A DNA stretch of 64,000 nucleotides from Vicinamibacteraceae bacterium. Lineage in GTDB: Bacteria > Acidobacteriota > Thermoanaerobaculia > Multivoradales > Multivoraceae. Positions 24,550 to 32,924 of this stretch are shown piece by piece. Both the position numbers and the translations under genes were made by a program. Position 1 is the first letter of the stretch; each line of letters starts with the position of its first letter. The notes beneath the pieces are model-generated. The model was not told where the DNA came from. It saw only the letters and a list, made by a program, of their open reading frames with translations, and made no database searches. The stretch spans positions 1 through 64,000 of the forward strand of contig JAAXHG010000151.1 in NCBI GenBank assembly GCA_012270995.1, written 5' to 3'.

Positions 24550-25050
24550 CTAATCGCTCGATCCCTCCTCCGGGGCACTCCTGAGGGGTTCAGCCGACGC
24601 CGTCGTTGCGATCAGCCACTGCATCTCGAGCCCCGCGGTGCGGTGGATCGCGAACTCGGCGACCCGGGGATCGCCGACGATGCGCAGGAACTCCGCACGC
24701 GAGGGGTACTCGACCAGGGCCACCTGGTGGAAGTACTCGTCGGTGTCGCCGATGACCATCGAGTCGACCCGACCGGACCAGATCAGCCGGGCGCCCTGGG
24801 AGGTGACCCACTGGATCATCTGGGCGCCGTACTTTCCGTAGGCCTCCTGGCCGGACAGGCCCTCGTCGGGAGCGTCGGCCTCCTTCTTGAACCGCAGCAG
24901 GTTGACCATGACGACCGGGCCCTCGGCCGGCCCCTTCAGGAGTTCCTCGATCTGTTCGGGTTCGGGTGCGATCTGGGCCATGGCGCCTCCAGCGGCCAGC
25001 ACGGCTGCGGCGAAAGTGATGAACGTAGCGGCGAAAACGGGTCGGATCAT
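24550..25050 (-). CDS. Exported DUF1330 domain protein
   Basis: A 166-aa protein with a clear signal peptide (to about residue 25, AMAQ). The DUF1330 (dimeric alpha-beta barrel) core is visible: 'GPVVMVNLLRFK', 'YGKYGAQMIQWVTSQGARLIW' broken into strand-helix-strand, and 'HQVALVEYPSRAEFLRIV'. The strong leader suggests a periplasmic form of a fold that is usually cytoplasmic. Function unknown. It lies between the DUF418 gene and the cytochrome gene on the same strand. Confidence 0.82.
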   Translation of the reverse strand: MIRPVFAATFITFAAAVLAAGGAMAQIAPEPEQIEELLKGPAEGPVVMVNLLRFKKEADAPDEGLSGQEAYGKYGAQMIQWVTSQGARLIWSGRVDSMVIGDTDEYFHQVALVEYPSRAEFLRIVGDPRVAEFAIHRTAGLEMQWLIATTASAEPLRSAPEEGSSD

Positions 25051-25074
25051 GACAGGCTCCTCTCTGGTGGGAAG

Positions 25075-26343
25075 TCAGGCGGGCGAGCTGACCGCCATGG
25101 GTTGGAACTTCATGTAGGTGAGCGACCGCCACAGCCACTCCAGCGGTCCGAAGCGGAAGCGGGCCAGCCACCACGGCGACCAGGTGAGTTGCAGAACCCA
25201 GATCGCGACCACGATGCCGGCCTGCCCCAGGCGGCTCACCTGCTCGTACAGGCCGAGGCCGTGGCCGTAGAAGATGAGCGTGCAGATGACGCTCTGGCTG
25301 ATGTAGTTCGTGAAGGCCATCCTGCCGGCGGCCTGAAGTCGCCGCTGCAAGGCTGGGAGCCAGCCGTTCTGGACGGCGAGCATGACCAGGCCGACGTAGC
25401 CGAGGAAAACGCCGATCGAGCCGACGTAGTTGAACGTCTGCCCCTGGAACATCGAGTGCTCGAAGGCGAAGTCGTGCCGAGTGTTGTACAAGACGCCGAG
25501 CAGGACGACCGGCAGGCCCAGAGCGAAGCCCAGGGAGGCCATGCGCCGATAGAAGGCCGGTGAACTCCGGGCCGAAAGCACGCCGAGTTTGTAGAGCCCC
25601 ATGCCGACCAGCATCAACCCGCCGCTGCGCCAGAGAAACACCATCAGGAAGACGAAGGTCTCCAGTTCGAGCGCGGCGATGCTGCGCGCGGGAAGCTGGG
25701 TGGCCCAGCCCGACTGGTAGGTCGCGGTTTCCGCTTCGACTTCGGCCGCCGGCGGCGTCCAGCCGGCGCCGAGGGCGGCGCGCGCATCGGGCGGCATGTT
25801 CGGAACGGCCGCCGCGATCGACAGGAAGAGGACGGGCGTGACCGCGGTCATTGCGAACCCGCCGACCAGCAGCCGGCTCGGCCGCAGGTTGCGCAGGCTG
25901 TAGAGCAGGAAGCCGCACAGCGCGTACGGCACGAGGATGTCCCCGTACCAGATCAAGTGGGCGTGCGCGAGACCGAGCAGGAGGAGCCAGAGCTGACGGC
26001 GGTAGTGGACCCCGGTGGCCGGGACGCCGCGCGCGGCGGCTCGCTCGCTCATGAGGGCCATGCCGGCGCCGAACAGGGTCGAGAAGATCGACATGAACTT
26101 CATGTCGAAGAAGACGTGGCTTACGAACCAGACCCAGACGCCGGAACCCGCCAGCTTGTCGTTTGCGACCGGGTTCAGGTACGCGGCCGTGACCATGGAG
26201 TAGCTCTGCACGTTCATCGCCAGGATGCCCAGCACGGCAAAGCCGCGCAGGACATCGATGGCCGCGACCCGCTCGGCGGCCCTGACCGGGGAACCGGCGG
26301 CCGGTCGAGCGACCGCCTCCCTCGCGGGGCCCGTAGCCGTCAT
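25075..26343 (-). CDS. DUF418 (YeiB-like) multi-pass membrane protein
   Basis: A 422-aa membrane protein with about ten helices. It begins with the heparan-acetyltransferase-like 'RVAAIDVLRGFAVLGILAMN' and ends with the DUF418 domain ('MAFTNYISQSVICTLIFYGH', 'WSPWWLARFRFGPLEWLWRS'). The start and end motifs and the length are standard for the family. Function in bacteria is not established; acyl transfer across the membrane is suspected. It is followed 24 bases later by the DUF1330 gene. Confidence 0.88.
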   Translation of the reverse strand: MTATGPAREAVARPAAGSPVRAAERVAAIDVLRGFAVLGILAMNVQSYSMVTAAYLNPVANDKLAGSGVWVWFVSHVFFDMKFMSIFSTLFGAGMALMSERAAARGVPATGVHYRRQLWLLLLGLAHAHLIWYGDILVPYALCGFLLYSLRNLRPSRLLVGGFAMTAVTPVLFLSIAAAVPNMPPDARAALGAGWTPPAAEVEAETATYQSGWATQLPARSIAALELETFVFLMVFLWRSGGLMLVGMGLYKLGVLSARSSPAFYRRMASLGFALGLPVVLLGVLYNTRHDFAFEHSMFQGQTFNYVGSIGVFLGYVGLVMLAVQNGWLPALQRRLQAAGRMAFTNYISQSVICTLIFYGHGLGLYEQVSRLGQAGIVVAIWVLQLTWSPWWLARFRFGPLEWLWRSLTYMKFQPMAVSSPA

Positions 26344-26352
26344 TCCCGCCCC

Positions 26353-27261
26353 CTAGTCGTCGGCCAGAAAGGCCCGGGTCACCGCGACGAACTCGTCGAG
26401 CTGGTCGTGATGAACCCAGTGGCCGGCGCCGTCGAAGTTTCGGAGGTCGGCGTTCCGGAAGGCTCCGATCCGGCCGTCCTCGACCGGGTCGCTGGCCCAG
26501 CTCTCCGTGCCTCGCACCAGCAGGGTGGGGCAGGTGATCCGGCCCCAGATGTTGCGGAGTTCCTCTTCGGCTGCCTGATACGGAGGAATCGCGCGTACGT
26601 AGTTGTCGAACTTCCAGGAGTAGGTGCCGTCTTCATTGCGCGCCATGCCGTTGACCGTGAGATGGCGCGCCTGCTCCGCGCTGAGGAAGCTGTTGACCTC
26701 CTGCATCCGCTCGGCCGCGGCGTCGAGCGACGGATAACGTCGCGGCCGCCGTCCGGCGAGTTTCTGCATGTAGCCGATCCAGTCCCTCATCCGCTCGTCG
26801 ACCGTCCGGGAACGCCGTTCGGCAAGGACCTTCGGCGCCGGGCCCATGCCTTCGATCGCAACCAGCTTGTGGACGTTGTCCGGGTACAGGCCGGTGTAGT
26901 GCAGGGCGATGTTGGCGCCCATCGAGTGGGCGACGATCCGGACCGGAAAACGGTCGAGCGCCTCGAGGAGCTGCGCGATGTCGAGGACGAAGTCGGTGAT
27001 CGCGTACATGCCGCCGATCGCCCACTCGCTGTCGCCATGACCGCGCAGGTCCGGCGCCACGATGTGGTAGTCGCCTCGCAGCGCGTTCGCCACCCAGTCC
27101 CAGTTGTGGGCGTGGTCGCGGCCGCCGTGGATCAGCACCAGCGGCGGTTTGTCCTCGTTGCCCCAGTTCAGGTAGTGGAGCCGCAGTCGCTGCGAGACGT
27201 AGAACTGCGAAGACGGGCCGACGATGTCCCGAAAGGGACTGTTTCTGAAGGCGGTGCTCAC
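26353..27261 (-). CDS. Alpha/beta hydrolase
   Basis: A 302-aa cytosolic hydrolase. 'LVLIHGGRDHAHNWDWV' forms the oxyanion region, 'VAHSMGANIALH' the nucleophile elbow (Ser near residue 113), 'PTLLVRGTES' the acid-bearing strand, and 'GAGHWVHHDQLDEF' the catalytic His. A cap region ('RWPRRYPSL'-like) lies between. The order fits epoxide-hydrolase, haloalkane-dehalogenase and esterase-type enzymes. Substrate unknown. It overlaps nothing but is only 9 bases upstream of the DUF418 gene. Confidence 0.87.
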   Translation of the reverse strand: MSTAFRNSPFRDIVGPSSQFYVSQRLRLHYLNWGNEDKPPLVLIHGGRDHAHNWDWVANALRGDYHIVAPDLRGHGDSEWAIGGMYAITDFVLDIAQLLEALDRFPVRIVAHSMGANIALHYTGLYPDNVHKLVAIEGMGPAPKVLAERRSRTVDERMRDWIGYMQKLAGRRPRRYPSLDAAAERMQEVNSFLSAEQARHLTVNGMARNEDGTYSWKFDNYVRAIPPYQAAEEELRNIWGRITCPTLLVRGTESWASDPVEDGRIGAFRNADLRNFDGAGHWVHHDQLDEFVAVTRAFLADD

Positions 27262-27346
27262 GGGTTGACGTCGGGGCTGGGAGCGGGGGTTGCTGCGATC
27301 ATGAGGTGCGCGCGAGCGCTCTCCTGTTGTTGGGAATGGAGGTTTG

Positions 27347-27961
27347 TCATTGGCCGCTGGCGTCGGGGCGTGGAGGGTTGATCATGATGTGCGCTCCCGC
27401 GGCGCCGGGGAACATCAGCCAGGGCGCGCCGGGCGCCGGGCGGGTCGTCAGACCGGTCGATTCGGGCGTCGCGTACGGCGTGTAGATCACCCAGCGCAGG
27501 TAGGCGTCGTTCACCTCGCCGGTCGCGGCGTCGAATCCGCTGCCGTGGAGCACGTACAGGGTGCGCGGTTCCCGCGGCATGGGCAGCCTGCCCTCGGCGA
27601 TCTCCCGTTCGCGAATGTCGATCCGTTCCTGGCCTTCGATGCCCTGGGCGAGCAGTTCGCGGCCGCGCGCCATGAAGGGCTCGAGCGACTCGTGGTAGCA
27701 GGCGACGCTCCACTGCGCGTCGCCCGGTCGGGCAGCCAGGCAGACGAGGTCGTTGCTGCCGGCGCGGAGCTCGACCACCTTGCCGTCGGCGGTCCAGCCG
27801 AGCACGCGTGCGCCGTGCCGCCGGTCCTCCGGCGCCGCCTGGATGGCGGCGGCAAGCTGCGCCCCGGCGTCGGCCGGTTCGGCGGCCCAGGAGGCTGCGG
27901 CCAGGCAACCCAACGCCAGCACCGCGATCGTTGCGCTCAAGCCCCTCGTCCTGACCTTCAC
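27347..27961 (-). CDS. Hypothetical exported protein
   Basis: A 204-aa protein. I chose the GTG at 27961 because AGGAGG lies 7 bases upstream and a signal peptide follows at once (residues 5-28, ending ASWAAEP); the frame continues further upstream without a ribosome site. The mature part contains 'LGWTADGKVVELRAGSNDLV', 'VACYHESLEPFMARGRELL' and 'PGAPWLMFPGAAGAHIMI', typical of a family seen in soil and marine Acidobacteriota-like genomes. No function is known to me. The 3' end abuts the hydrolase gene with an 85-base gap. Confidence 0.65.
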   Translation of the reverse strand: MKVRTRGLSATIAVLALGCLAAASWAAEPADAGAQLAAAIQAAPEDRRHGARVLGWTADGKVVELRAGSNDLVCLAARPGDAQWSVACYHESLEPFMARGRELLAQGIEGQERIDIREREIAEGRLPMPREPRTLYVLHGSGFDAATGEVNDAYLRWVIYTPYATPESTGLTTRPAPGAPWLMFPGAAGAHIMINPPRPDASGQ

Positions 27962-28079
27962 CCTGTACCTCCTGTTCCTGCTCGCATCGCGCGAGCGAGG
28001 GACAGCGTATCGCGGCCGAGTTGCCCCGTCCGCTAACCTTCGCCCGTTTCGTGGTCCAGGAACTCCCGGAGTAACGCAC

Positions 28080-28814
28080 ATGATCGATCTGCACTACTGG
28101 CCGACGCCGAACGGCAAGAAGGTCACGATCCTCCTGGAAGAGTGCGGCTTGCCCTACCGCATCGTGCCCTGCCGGATCGGCTTCGGCGACCAGTTCAAGG
28201 AGGAGTTCCTGGCCATCTCCCCGAACAACCGGATGCCGGCGATGGTCGACCACGAGCCGGCCGACGGCGGCGAGCCGATCGCACTCTTCGAGTCGGGCGC
28301 GATCATGATGTACATCGCCGAGAAGGCGGGACAGTTCTATCCCCGGGATCTGCGTGCGCGTCACGAGGTGAACCAGTGGCTCATCTGGCAGATGGCGAAT
28401 CAGGGGCCGAAGTCGGGCGAGTGCGGCCACTTCCGTCGCCTGCGCGACACGGAGGGCGACCAGAGTTACGCCGTGCGCCGCTTCACCGACGAGGTGAACC
28501 GGCTCTACGGCGTGATGAACAACCGGCTCTACGACCGGCGCTTTCTCATCGGCGACGAGTACACGATCGCCGACATGATCTGCTATCCGTGGACGATTCG
28601 CTGGAAGGACCAGCAGCAGGACATCGAGGAGTTCCCATACTTCAAGCGGTGGTTCGAAGAGGTCGGCGCCCGTCCGGCGGTCCAGCGCGGCATGGACGTC
28701 TCCAGCGGCGAAGCGATCGACTACGCCAACCTCTCCGACGAAGAACGCGAACGCCTGAAGAAACTGCTCTACAACCAGCGCGCCCGGCCGGCGCCGGTGG
28801 GCGGGCTGCCGTAG
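28080..28814 (+). CDS. yfcG: Glutathione S-transferase, YfcG-like disulfide reductase
   Basis: A 244-aa nu-class-type GST. The thioredoxin-like N-terminus 'MIDLHYWPTPNGKKVTILLE' has the T-P-N-G-x-K motif of Escherichia coli YfcG, with 'SPNNRMPAMVDH' and 'LFESGAIMMYIAEK' binding glutathione. The helical C-domain has 'YTIADMICYPW'. YfcG-type proteins bind two glutathiones or GSSG and reduce disulfides. ATG 28080 is the first start that gives the conserved N-terminus. It is divergently transcribed from 27961, with promoters probably in the 118-base gap. Confidence 0.88.
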   Translation: MIDLHYWPTPNGKKVTILLEECGLPYRIVPCRIGFGDQFKEEFLAISPNNRMPAMVDHEPADGGEPIALFESGAIMMYIAEKAGQFYPRDLRARHEVNQWLIWQMANQGPKSGECGHFRRLRDTEGDQSYAVRRFTDEVNRLYGVMNNRLYDRRFLIGDEYTIADMICYPWTIRWKDQQQDIEEFPYFKRWFEEVGARPAVQRGMDVSSGEAIDYANLSDEERERLKKLLYNQRARPAPVGGLP

Positions 28815-28851
28815 CGGCGGGGCGGCGGCGTCGGACGCACCCGCCCGTCTT

Positions 28852-29013
28852 TGGGGCAGGAGGGGTCAGCTCCCAGCTGACGCTCGCGCTCTGGGGGATA
28901 TGGAAGTGGTTGCGCTCGCTCCGCTTCACTCGCTTCGGTTGGGCGTCGGCTGGTGGAGTGTCGTCGGGCGTCGCTCGTTCAGAGGCACCTGGGAGCTGAC
29001 CCCTCCTGCCCCA
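28852..29013. repeat. REPIN/MITE-like element with perfect 25-bp terminal inverted repeats
   Basis: The arm starting TGGGGCAGGAGGGGTCAGCT (28852-28876) is repeated in perfect inverse form at 28989-29013 around a spacer of 112 bases. There is no coding sequence inside. The length (162 bp) and uninterrupted arms suit a short non-autonomous mobile element (REPIN or MITE). No clear target-site duplication is visible. It occupies most of the 285-base gap between the GST and sulfotransferase genes and could also act as a bidirectional terminator between these convergent genes. Confidence 0.75.
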
Positions 29014-29099
29014 GACAGGCTGGACAGTGTCGTGTGGGCACAGCGCACCAAACTGGGCGCGCCGGCGTCCTCGCCGGCCTTTGAGGATCGCGCGAGGCG

Positions 29100-30020
29100 C
29101 TAGCCTCGCTCCTTTGCGAATGCGACTGTGCTGCGCAGCTCTTCGTAGGAACCGTGACCCGTGGCCGGCTCTACGATGCGCATCCATTCCTGGTTCCAGA
29201 CGTGGATGACCTCCGGTGGCACCTCCCGGGTGCCTTCTCCCGACTTGCCCTTGCGGACCTTGGAGGTTGTGCCGGAGGCGGGGAGGCCGCAGGCGGCGTT
29301 GCGGGCGTTGCGGACGAGGTGGTCGTCGAACTTCGAGCCGTGTTCACGCATGAAGTCGATCGATGCCTGGCGGGTGGCGATCTCGATGCTGGGGTGCTTG
29401 GGGTCGAGGCCGAGGAAGGCGGCGACGCGGGCGGTGGCGGCGGGGGGGTCGGCGACGATGTCCTCGAAGCAGAGCCAGAGGGTGTCCGGGTCGAGACGCT
29501 TCGGCCACCAGGACACGAGGTGTTCCCAGTAGCGGCCGCTGCGGGTGCCGTGGAAGACGAAATCGAGGGCGAAGTCGCGGATCGAGACCGTGCCGGGCTC
29601 GAAGACCCAGCCGCTGAAGAAGTGGAAGAAGGAGACGAGTGAATCGACCGGGTCGCGGACGACGAAGATGTTGCGCCCGTCCTGCGGGGCCAGGTCCCGG
29701 CTCAGGTGAGTCTTGAAGGCGCGCGGTTCGGCGCGCTGGGGCGCGTCGAGGTCGAGGCCGACGTCGTGGGCGACTTCGATCCAGGGGACGACTTCCGTGA
29801 TCTCGTCGAAGTCCATGTCGCCGCCGGTGCGGAGCCCGTGGACGATCTGCTGCATCAGGGTCGTGCCCGCCTTGGGGTAGGTGGCAATGAGGATGTCGGT
29901 GGGCCGCAGACGGAAGTTGCGTCCCCTTTCGACTCCCTCGCGTGTGGTGAAGCCGGCCATGCGCCGCGTGATGCCGTCGACGGTTGCAGCCCGGCGCGGC
30001 TCCTGTGCGGCGACGCTCAC
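29100..30020 (-). CDS. PAPS-dependent sulfotransferase
   Basis: A 306-aa cytosolic sulfotransferase (Sulfotransfer_1). 'ILIATYPKAGTTLMQQIV' is the 5'-phosphosulfate loop with the catalytic Lys, and 'RNIFVVRDPVDSLVSFFHF' is the 3'-phosphate binding element with Arg and Ser. 'FEDIVADPPAATARVAAFLG' and 'VRKGKSGEG' are the C-terminal conserved elements. GTG start in a GTGA overlap with the exonuclease gene; a shorter start is at the internal Met of 'RRMAGFTTREG'. The acceptor could be an alcohol, sterol or glycan. Confidence 0.87.
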   Translation of the reverse strand: MSVAAQEPRRAATVDGITRRMAGFTTREGVERGRNFRLRPTDILIATYPKAGTTLMQQIVHGLRTGGDMDFDEITEVVPWIEVAHDVGLDLDAPQRAEPRAFKTHLSRDLAPQDGRNIFVVRDPVDSLVSFFHFFSGWVFEPGTVSIRDFALDFVFHGTRSGRYWEHLVSWWPKRLDPDTLWLCFEDIVADPPAATARVAAFLGLDPKHPSIEIATRQASIDFMREHGSKFDDHLVRNARNAACGLPASGTTSKVRKGKSGEGTREVPPEVIHVWNQEWMRIVEPATGHGSYEELRSTVAFAKERG

Positions 30021-30823
30021 TCGAGCACCTCGGCCGACAGGTCGACGCCGACCGGGCAGTGGTCCGAGCCGGTGACGTTGGTCAGGATGAAGGCCCGTTC
30101 GACGAAGCGCATCGCGGCCGCCGAGGCGAGCACCAGGTCGATCCGCCAGCCGACGTTCCGCTCGCGCGCGCCATATGCCTGCCGCCACCAGCTGTAGCGC
30201 ACCGTGTCCGAGTGCAGGCTGCGGAAGGTGTCGATCCAGCCGGCGTCGAGCCAGCGCTGGAGTTCCTCGCATTCTTCGGGCAGGAACCCGGAGTTCCTGC
30301 GGTTCTGTTTCGGTCGGGCCAGATCGATCGGCTGCGGCGCCGTGTTGAAGTCGCCCATGACGAGGACGCGATAGCCGGCTTCGCGCGCCCGGTCGACCTG
30401 GTCGAACAGGGCGCGGTAGAAGTCCAGCTTGTAGGGCACGCGGCTGTTGTCGCGCTTGCTGCCGCTGCCCTTGGGGAAGTAGACGTTGGCGACCAGCAGG
30501 TTGCCGAACAGGGCCAGTTGCAGGCGCCCCTCGGCGTCGAAGCGATGTTCCCCGAGCGACGTGCGGACCCAGGCCGGCTTGAGGCGGGAGTAGAGGCCGA
30601 CGCCGGAGTAGCCGGGCCGCTCGGCGCTCGAGAAGGAGGTGTGCCAGCGCGTGGGCCGGCGCAGTTCCGGCGCCAGTTGTTCCGCACGGGCCTTGGTCTC
30701 CTGCAGCCCGACGATCTGCGCGCGGCTCTTTCCCAGCCACTCGAGGAAGCCCTTGCGCCCGGCGGCGCGCAGGCCGTTCACGTTCCAGGAGACGACGCGG
30801 ATACGTCGCCGGCGGGGACTCAG
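30017..30823 (-). CDS. xth: Exodeoxyribonuclease III
   Basis: AP endonuclease/3'-5' exonuclease of the EEP fold, about 268 aa. 'RVVSWNVNGLRAA' is the opening motif, 'IVGLQETKA' carries the metal Glu, 'VANVYFPKGSG' and 'VLVMGDFNTAPQPIDL' the Asp-Asn pair, and 'GSDHCPVGVDL' the catalytic His. The usual start region contains no ATG, GTG or TTG. A CTG at 30823 overlaps the stop of the preceding GNAT gene in a CTGA arrangement, so translation may begin there by coupling. Length from CTG fits the family. It ends in a GTGA overlap with the sulfotransferase gene. Confidence 0.85.
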   Translation of the reverse strand: MSPRRRRIRVVSWNVNGLRAAGRKGFLEWLGKSRAQIVGLQETKARAEQLAPELRRPTRWHTSFSSAERPGYSGVGLYSRLKPAWVRTSLGEHRFDAEGRLQLALFGNLLVANVYFPKGSGSKRDNSRVPYKLDFYRALFDQVDRAREAGYRVLVMGDFNTAPQPIDLARPKQNRRNSGFLPEECEELQRWLDAGWIDTFRSLHSDTVRYSWWRQAYGARERNVGWRIDLVLASAAAMRFVERAFILTNVTGSDHCPVGVDLSAEVLE

Positions 30824-31461
30824 ATCCGGCTCCGTTTCGCCGAACCGACGTCGTACGACATGATCATCATGTCGCGGGTACGCCCGGAGCGGTCGATCAC
30901 CCAGTCCGTCAGCAGGGCCTCGGGTGAGAAGCCGAGTTGTTCGAAGAGCCGGCGGGCGCCGATCTGTTCGCGCGTCATCTGGGCCACGAGCTTGAGCAGA
31001 CGGAGGTCGTGCGCGAGGTCGAACGCGCGCCGGGTCAGGACGCGGCCGAGGCCGGAGCGGCGATGATCCTCGGCGACGAGTACGCGGATCTCGCCCAGGT
31101 GGCTCATCCACTGGGCGCCGCGGAGGTTCAGGCTGCCGTAGCCGACCAGTACATCGTTGCAGTGGGCGAGCGTGGTGAACCGGCTTCCCGAAACCGCGTC
31201 GCGGATCCAGTCCTCGACGATCGCCGGATCGGTGAGATCGGAGCGCAGGAACTGGAGATCGATCTCGGGCAGCGCCCGCGCGAGCGCCACGACGTCGTCG
31301 CGGTCGTCCGACCTCAGGCGGCGCAGGTCGTACACGCGGTTGCCGCACGTGACCCGATCGACCGAGTCCGTGTTCTCGTGGCGAGGCGCTGGATCAGCGG
31401 CGCGCCGGCCCGGTCCCGGTTGCGGGACCGCGGCAGTCAGGGCACTGCGGAGTACGGACAT
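30820..31461 (-). CDS. GNAT-family N-acetyltransferase
   Basis: A protein of about 213 aa. The GNAT core is visible: 'EIRVLVAEDHRRSGLGRVL' with the acetyl-CoA pyrophosphate loop (R-x2-G-x-G), 'LKLVAQMTREQIGARRLFEQ' and 'LGFSPEALLTDW'. The N-terminal 60 residues are variable. Start chosen at ATG 31461; an ATG at 31512 is also possible and neither has a good ribosome site. It forms a coupled run with xth and the sulfotransferase. Substrate unknown. Confidence 0.78.
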   Translation of the reverse strand: MSVLRSALTAAVPQPGPGRRAADPAPRHENTDSVDRVTCGNRVYDLRRLRSDDRDDVVALARALPEIDLQFLRSDLTDPAIVEDWIRDAVSGSRFTTLAHCNDVLVGYGSLNLRGAQWMSHLGEIRVLVAEDHRRSGLGRVLTRRAFDLAHDLRLLKLVAQMTREQIGARRLFEQLGFSPEALLTDWVIDRSGRTRDMMIMSYDVGSAKRSRI

Positions 31462-31593
31462 GTGGGAAGCCAACGATGCCGGCCCGGCCGGCCGATCGTT
31501 CAACGCTAGCACCAGCCGCCGGCTTCGGGCTACAACCTGAGTCGGGCGGTCGGGTATCGTCGCGCGCGAACCGAATCAGGGAGGTATCTCGAT

Positions 31594-32664
31594 ATGGCTC
31601 CGATCCCGAAGGGCGGTACGGTCGCGGTCACGGGCAGCGCCGGCTTCGTCGGCGGCTGGACGGTCCGGCTGCTGCTGGACAAGGGCTACCGGGTGCGCGC
31701 CTGCGTGCGCGACGCGAACGACCCGGAGAAGACGACCTTCCTGCGGGAGATGCCGGGCCATGCCTCGGGCCGCCTCACGATCCACTCGGCGAACCTGGAC
31801 GAGGCCGGCTGCTTCGACGACATCTTCGCCGGCTGCCACGGCGTCGCCCATGTGGCGCACGTCAGCGACTACAACGACTTCGACTACGTGAAGCACGTCT
31901 GCGACCACATGGTGGAGAGCATCGAGAAGTCGGGTTCGGTGACCCGCGTGGTCGTCACTTCGAGCATCGCCGCCGTCATCATGGAGGCGGACATCTACGA
32001 GTTCGTCCGCCGGCCCGTCCTGTACGAGGACCGCTATCCGGACGAGTCGAACCCGAAGCGGACGCCGGAGCGTGGCCACGGTTACTCGATGAGCAAGATC
32101 TACGCTCAGCAGGCGTTCACCGAGGCTGCGGAGAAGAGTGGCCGCTGGGACGCGATCACCTGCTGCCCGGGCGACAACGTGGGGCCCATCCTGTCGGCGC
32201 ACCAGAAGGAGAAGGGGCCCTGGCAGCACAACATCGAGCTGATGCTGCTGGGCGCGTGCGAGCAGACCCAGGCCTACCGGCCCTGGATGACGGTCGACGT
32301 GCGTGACGACGCCGAGTGCCACATCCGGCTGCTCGAGAGCGTCAACGTCAAGAATGGTGAGCGCTTCATCGCCTGGTCGGCGGACGCCGTGCCGGTGGAG
32401 GAGATCAACGCCGGCATCGACCGGCTGCTGCCGGAACTCCGCCACGACACGCCGGCGGTCACCGAAATCCACCCCGAACACATACAGAAGCGCGAAAAGG
32501 AACTGCGAGGCATCTGGGCCGGCGTCGAGCTGCGCAACGACCGGATGCGGGCCGCGACGGGCATCACGTTCCGTCCCTTCGACGAGTCCCTGCGCGACTG
32601 CGTGGAGTCCCTGATCACCGTGGCCGGGGTGGAGCCGAAGATGCGACCGGAAGAGGATCCGTGA
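31594..32664 (+). CDS. NAD(P)-dependent epimerase/reductase (extended SDR)
   Basis: A 356-aa extended short-chain dehydrogenase. 'VAVTGSAGFVGGWTVRLLL' is the GxxGxxG nucleotide motif; 'RVRACVRD' follows, as in dihydroflavonol-4-reductase-like enzymes. 'HGYSMSKIYAQQAF' supplies the YxxxK pair, with a Ser-rich strand 'VVVTSSIAAVI' before it. GGGAGG lies 9 bases upstream of the ATG. Reduction of a ketone or aldehyde is likely, but the substrate is not clear. Confidence 0.87.
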   Translation: MAPIPKGGTVAVTGSAGFVGGWTVRLLLDKGYRVRACVRDANDPEKTTFLREMPGHASGRLTIHSANLDEAGCFDDIFAGCHGVAHVAHVSDYNDFDYVKHVCDHMVESIEKSGSVTRVVVTSSIAAVIMEADIYEFVRRPVLYEDRYPDESNPKRTPERGHGYSMSKIYAQQAFTEAAEKSGRWDAITCCPGDNVGPILSAHQKEKGPWQHNIELMLLGACEQTQAYRPWMTVDVRDDAECHIRLLESVNVKNGERFIAWSADAVPVEEINAGIDRLLPELRHDTPAVTEIHPEHIQKREKELRGIWAGVELRNDRMRAATGITFRPFDESLRDCVESLITVAGVEPKMRPEEDP

Positions 32665-32924
32665 TGGCGACGCGCGCCGGCTGACCCGAAGAGCGGCGTG
32701 GCGGACGAGGCCGGAGGCAGGCGACGGATAGTCAACCGGCGCCGGTCGCCATGATCGCGGAAGATGCTCCCGTCGGCGTCAGCGCCGGTCCGCCACCCTT
32801 GGCCCCGTCCGCTTTGCCGCGCCATGCGGCGGGCGGATTCGTTCGCGGGTCGCCGTCGCCTTCGCGTTGCACGCGGCGTCACTGGAGGGCGGGATTCTCG
32901 CAAGAGTCGGTTAGTGTTCGCGAC

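Noticed and set aside
28815..29099. A small RNA or tRNA gene in the gap
   Set aside because: The structure is explained by one 25-bp inverted repeat; no cloverleaf or known RNA motif is visible.
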